The notes under the pieces are model-generated. The model had not been told where the DNA came from. It saw only the letters and a list, made by a program, of their open reading frames with translations, and did not search any database. This document shows positions 60,900 to 64,000 of a stretch of 64,000 bases of DNA, piece by piece. Each line of letters starts with the position of its first letter. The stretch's first letter is position 1. A program made the translations under genes and the position numbers. Source of the stretch: Nymphaea colorata (lineage: Eukaryota; Streptophyta; Magnoliopsida; Nymphaeales; Nymphaeaceae); the NCBI RefSeq assembly GCF_008831285.2, contig NC_045149.1, forward strand, positions 5,819,500 through 5,883,499, given 5' to 3'.

Positions 60900-61560
60900 G
60901 TTAATAGTTCAAATTTCAAGATTTGGAAAGAAAATGTTATGATTGTTTTGGGTATTATAGATCTAGACTTTGTGCTTTGAGAGGAGTGCCCACTGCTCTA
61001 ATGGATGAAAGTTTTTGTGATGACAAACAGAACTTTAAGCAGTGGGAACATTACAATCACCTGAGTATTATGATAATGAAGAAAACTATGCCAAAAATTT
61101 TACAATCACTTGAGTATTTTGATAATGAAGAAAGCCATGCCAAAAAATTTCAAGGATGTTATTTTTTAGGAGAGTGCCAACACATTTTTGAATGAAGTTG
61201 AAAACACTTTGCAAAGAATGAAAAGGCTGAAACAAGTACTCATCTGAGTAAACTTGTTATTTTAAAGTATAAAAGCATGAGGAACATGAGGAAGTACATC
61301 ATGGAGATGTCTCATCTTGCTTCAAAATTACAGGCATTGGTATTGTGTGGATAAGGAGGAGAGGTTGAAACAAAAGATGACAAAGAGTGTTCAATTGACT
61401 ACTATGCCTAAAAACATGAAAAAAAAAACAATGAAAGAAATTGTAGTTAACTCTTTGACCATTAAAAAATAGAAGAAGCCTAAAAAGGACAAATCAGATT
61501 GTACAAAGTACCATGCTTGGTGTAAAAAAGTTACACTTCTCACTTTGGTATATTCTGAAG
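60900..61560 (+). pseudogene. Copia gag fragments
   Basis: SNFKIWKENVMIVLGIIDLD matches the opening of copia gag (x-N-F-x-x-W-x-x-x-M). A frameshift follows, then FKQWEHYNHLSIMIMKKTMP. A stretch around 61310-61420 contains EERLKQK and a Lys-rich tail where the zinc knuckle would follow, but the CCHC box is not recognisable. A 49-bp tandem duplication (61053-61150) breaks the frame. Confidence 0.75.
61053..61150. repeat. 49-bp tandem duplication in copia gag
   Basis: ACAATCACCTGAGTATTATG at 61053 recurs as ACAATCACTTGAGTATTTTG at 61102, with both copies continuing to GCCAAAAA. Confidence 0.9.
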
Positions 61561-62130
61561 TTAATTTGATTTCAGTACCCATGTATACTAAGTAGACAGA
61601 TTCGAGTGTTACCACTCACATAAATATATCATAAATTGCCTACTGCTAGTGATATTGAAATATCCATTGATGTGGGTAATGGCAGGAGAGTGAAGTTTGA
61701 AGCCATTAACGAAATTTTGGATATTGTTAAAGACTAGTTATTTGAATTTGTCAGAAGCTTATGTAGTATTGTCAGTTAGATAGATTTCGGTTTCCATTTC
61801 CTTATCAGATAAATTTGGTTATCATTGTTCATTTGTAAATAGTAAATTTAAGTTGTTTATGAATTCAAATATAATTGGTAATGGTTCTTTTATCTAGTAG
61901 TGATAACTTTTATTTGATTAATATAGTTGCTTTTTATTATGAAACCTTATATGTTAAATATTTTCGTACTAAACTAAAATTAACCAATGAGAATTTAACT
62001 ATGTTGTGGTATAGACGCTTAGGTCATATCTCTGAAAAGAGAATTAAAAAGCTTCTATCAAATGAAATTCTTGATTCTCACAATTTTGCATACTTTCATG
62101 TTTGCATTGAGTGTATAAAGAAAAAATGAG
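61560..62130 (+). pseudogene. Copia protease and GAG-pre-integrase fragments
   Basis: TDSSVTTHINIS near 61597 stands where copia proteases have D-S-G-A-x-x-H; the Gly is Ser, and a stop lies just before it. The GAG-pre-integrase domain follows at about 61990: LWYRRLGHISEKRIKKL, then the C-x-x-C pair (CIECIKKK) at the end. Confidence 0.8.
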
Positions 62131-62149
62131 CAAACATTAAGAAAGTAGG

Positions 62150-62820
62150 TGTCAATTGAGCTTCAGATGTCTTAGAACTTATTTATATTGATGCTGGTCC
62201 ATTCCATAGAACTTATTGGAATGGTCAACAATATTTTGTCATGTTCATAAACAATTATTCTCGCTATAGTTACTTATACCTAATTCATGAGAAGTCTCAG
62301 TCTTTAGACATGTTCAAATCAGTCAAGGCCAAAGTTGAAAGTCAACTAGGCAAAAGAATTAAGGTTATTAGGTTTGACTATGGTGGTGAGTACTATGGCA
62401 GATTTGATGGATCAAGTGAATAACAACTAGGGCCATTTATTAAATTTTTAGATAAATATGGTATAGTCCTTTAATATTCCATGTCGGTTACTCTTAGAAT
62501 GAACAGTATAGTTGATAAACAAAACATGACTCTTATGGATATGGTAATAAATATGATTAGTCATTCTACCTTGCCTAAGTCCCTCTAAGGAGAAGCAATA
62601 AAGATTGCAACTTATATTTTAAACAAAGTACCAATTAAAACAGTACTGAAAGCCCTGTATGGATTGTGGACGGACAAAGGGCTTAGTATGAAACACTTTT
62701 ATATTTAGGGATGTCTAGTTGAGTCAAAGTTATACAAGTCAAATGAAAAGAAATTGAACTCTAAGATGGTTAGTTGTTATTTTGTTGGGTACTCTAATGA
62801 GTTCAGGGGTTATAAATTTT
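62150..62820 (+). pseudogene. Copia integrase core fragment
   Basis: The catalytic D-D-E region is readable across stops. The first Asp is in IYIDAGP, the second in VIRFDYGGEYYG, and the third position reads NSIVDKQNMTL where the family has E-R-x-N, so the catalytic Glu is Asp. Between them QQYFVMFINNYSRYSYLYLI and EKSQSLDMFK are strongly typical. The C-terminal SCYFVGYSNEFRGYKF block is also present. Confidence 0.85.
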
Positions 62821-63299
62821 TGTGACACATCTAATAAATTGTTCATTGGGACAAGAAATGTCTATTTCTTTGAGCATGTTGAGTTTGAGTGATGTGATAA
62901 GGTTATACATATTGCCTTTAAAGAAGAACACGAGTCTCTTCATATGGATGTTGTAGAAAATAGTCAGGTTTTTATTCATGATATTGTTCATCAACAAATT
63001 CAGACAAAGACAATAATGATGATTTTCCTAATCAAACTAATGAAGAACCAACTCAACAACTTCAAGAAAGTCAAGTAGAGGTGTCACTAAGGAGATCCAC
63101 TAATGAAATGAGAACCTAGATGATTATGTTGTCTATCTCTAGAAACATGAGGTTAACACAAGTTTGATAGATGATGACCATATCAATTTCCATAAAGCAA
63201 TGCAGAGTTCCAAATGTTAAAAATGAATAGATGTCGTGAATGATGAAATAAAGTTCACAACAGGTAATGACACATTAGAAATTATCTCATTACTTGAAG

Positions 63300-64000
63300 G
63301 TATGAAAATCATTGGTTGCAAATAGATATTTCAAACCAAGAGACATTTATTTGGCAACATCAAAAGGTATGAAACATGTCTTGTGCCATTGACTTTACCA
63401 AAAAAAAATTATTGTTTATACATAGATTTATTGAAGATTATTACGACATTGGTGACTCATTTTGATTTAGAGCTATTAAAACAACATTTCTCAAAAGCAT
63501 TGATGAGATCATATATATATGGTGCACCCAAAAAATTTTGTTTTAGGAATACAAAGAAAATAGTCTGCAAACTTAAGAAATTCATCTATAGCCTAAAGTA
63601 AGCTTCCCGTCAATGGTATTACAGATTTCATCAGGTTGTAGCTTCATTTGGCTTTGAGACTAATGTGACTAATGAATGTGTATACCATAAATTTTATGAG
63701 TAAATTCGCCTTTATGGTCTTAAATGTCGATAACATATTGTTTGTCAATAATGATGTAAGCTTCTTACATAAAACCAAAAGATTCTATCGATAAAGTTTT
63801 AGATGAAAGATCTTGGTAATGCCTTTTTCTAATTAAAAATTGAAATATTTCTAGATCGTTCTCGAGCTATTCTTGGATGCTAACAAAATGCCTACATTAA
63901 TGAAGTACTTCAAAGCATATAAGTTTGTAAGTCAGGACATACTCTTGTTGCTAAAGAAAACAAGTTTAGTCTCAATTAGTGCCCTAAGAATGAAGTTAAA
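63300..64000 (+). pseudogene. Copia reverse transcriptase fragment, truncated by window end
   Basis: Blocks in order: MKIIGCK, SYIYGAPKKF (usual V-Y-M-x-x-P-x-G-F), VCKLKKFIYSLK then a stop and ASRQWYYRFHQVVASFGF, and NVDNILFVNND where Y-V-D-D is expected, so the second catalytic Asp is Asn. It continues in damaged form to the window end. Confidence 0.85.

Larger units (their letters stand above)
60900..64000 (+). mobile_element. Degenerate Ty1/copia retrotransposon, cut by the window end
   Basis: Order on the + strand: gag, protease (61590), GAG-pre-integrase (61990), integrase core (62150-62820), reverse transcriptase (63300 onward). Integrase before RT is the Ty1/copia order. There are many stops and frameshifts, a 49-bp tandem duplication in gag, and damaged catalytic residues in protease, integrase and RT. 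The RT/RNase H end and 3' LTR lie beyond 64000. Confidence 0.85.

Overview
This window looks like nuclear DNA of a flowering plant. It is AT-rich, gene-poor and full of decayed retroelements, with long (TA)n and (TG)n microsatellites. The two intact genes belong to plant families and have short plant-type exons with GT-AG introns. I cannot name the species from the sequence alone.

Only two genes look functional. (1) An X8 (CBM43) domain protein of the plasmodesmal callose-binding type lies on the + strand at 30962-35274. It has four exons, one only 31 nt long, with a TATA box 54 bp upstream of the ATG. (2) A plant MutS2 homologue lies on the - strand at 45276-54446. It has four phase-0 exons and codes for about 920 residues, with Walker A and B motifs, a KOW-like stretch and a C-terminal Smr domain. 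Its Smr domain is cut off from the rest by a 5.8-kb intron packed with repeats. I joined both gene models by hand from splice sites and reading frame; they need transcript support.

Layout: 1-3660 is a ruined Ty3/gypsy-like gag-protease region. 4500-5690 is a 177-bp tandem duplication followed by G/C-skewed simple sequence. 5.7-18.3 kb is AT-rich with no gene I recognise, containing a pyrimidine-rich tract, microsatellites and a ~430-460-bp direct duplication. 18677-19124 is a miniature LTR retrotransposon (TRIM). 19.1-20.4 kb is a pyrimidine-rich field with short exon-like islands. 22.8-25.4 kb is a LINE relic interrupted by a 212-bp hAT-like element. 25.4-30.9 kb has no gene I recognise. The X8 gene follows. 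38.0-41.9 kb is a gypsy relic with LTR-like sequence, PBS, gag, protease and RT. The MutS2 gene follows, with a LINE tail, a large direct duplication and a probable solo LTR inside intron 3. 55.4-56.2 kb is a GC-rich hAT-like element. 57.1-60.5 kb may be a larger TIR element. 60.9-64.0 kb is a decayed Ty1/copia polyprotein running off the window end.

The two genes are unrelated in function: one acts at the cell wall or plasmodesmata, the other probably in an organelle. They are not an operon or cluster. I found no tRNA, rRNA, CRISPR array or clearly new biochemical system. What deserves a second look is structural: nested insertions that can be dated by their target-site duplications, the split-off Smr exon, and the island pattern at 19.4-20.2 kb.
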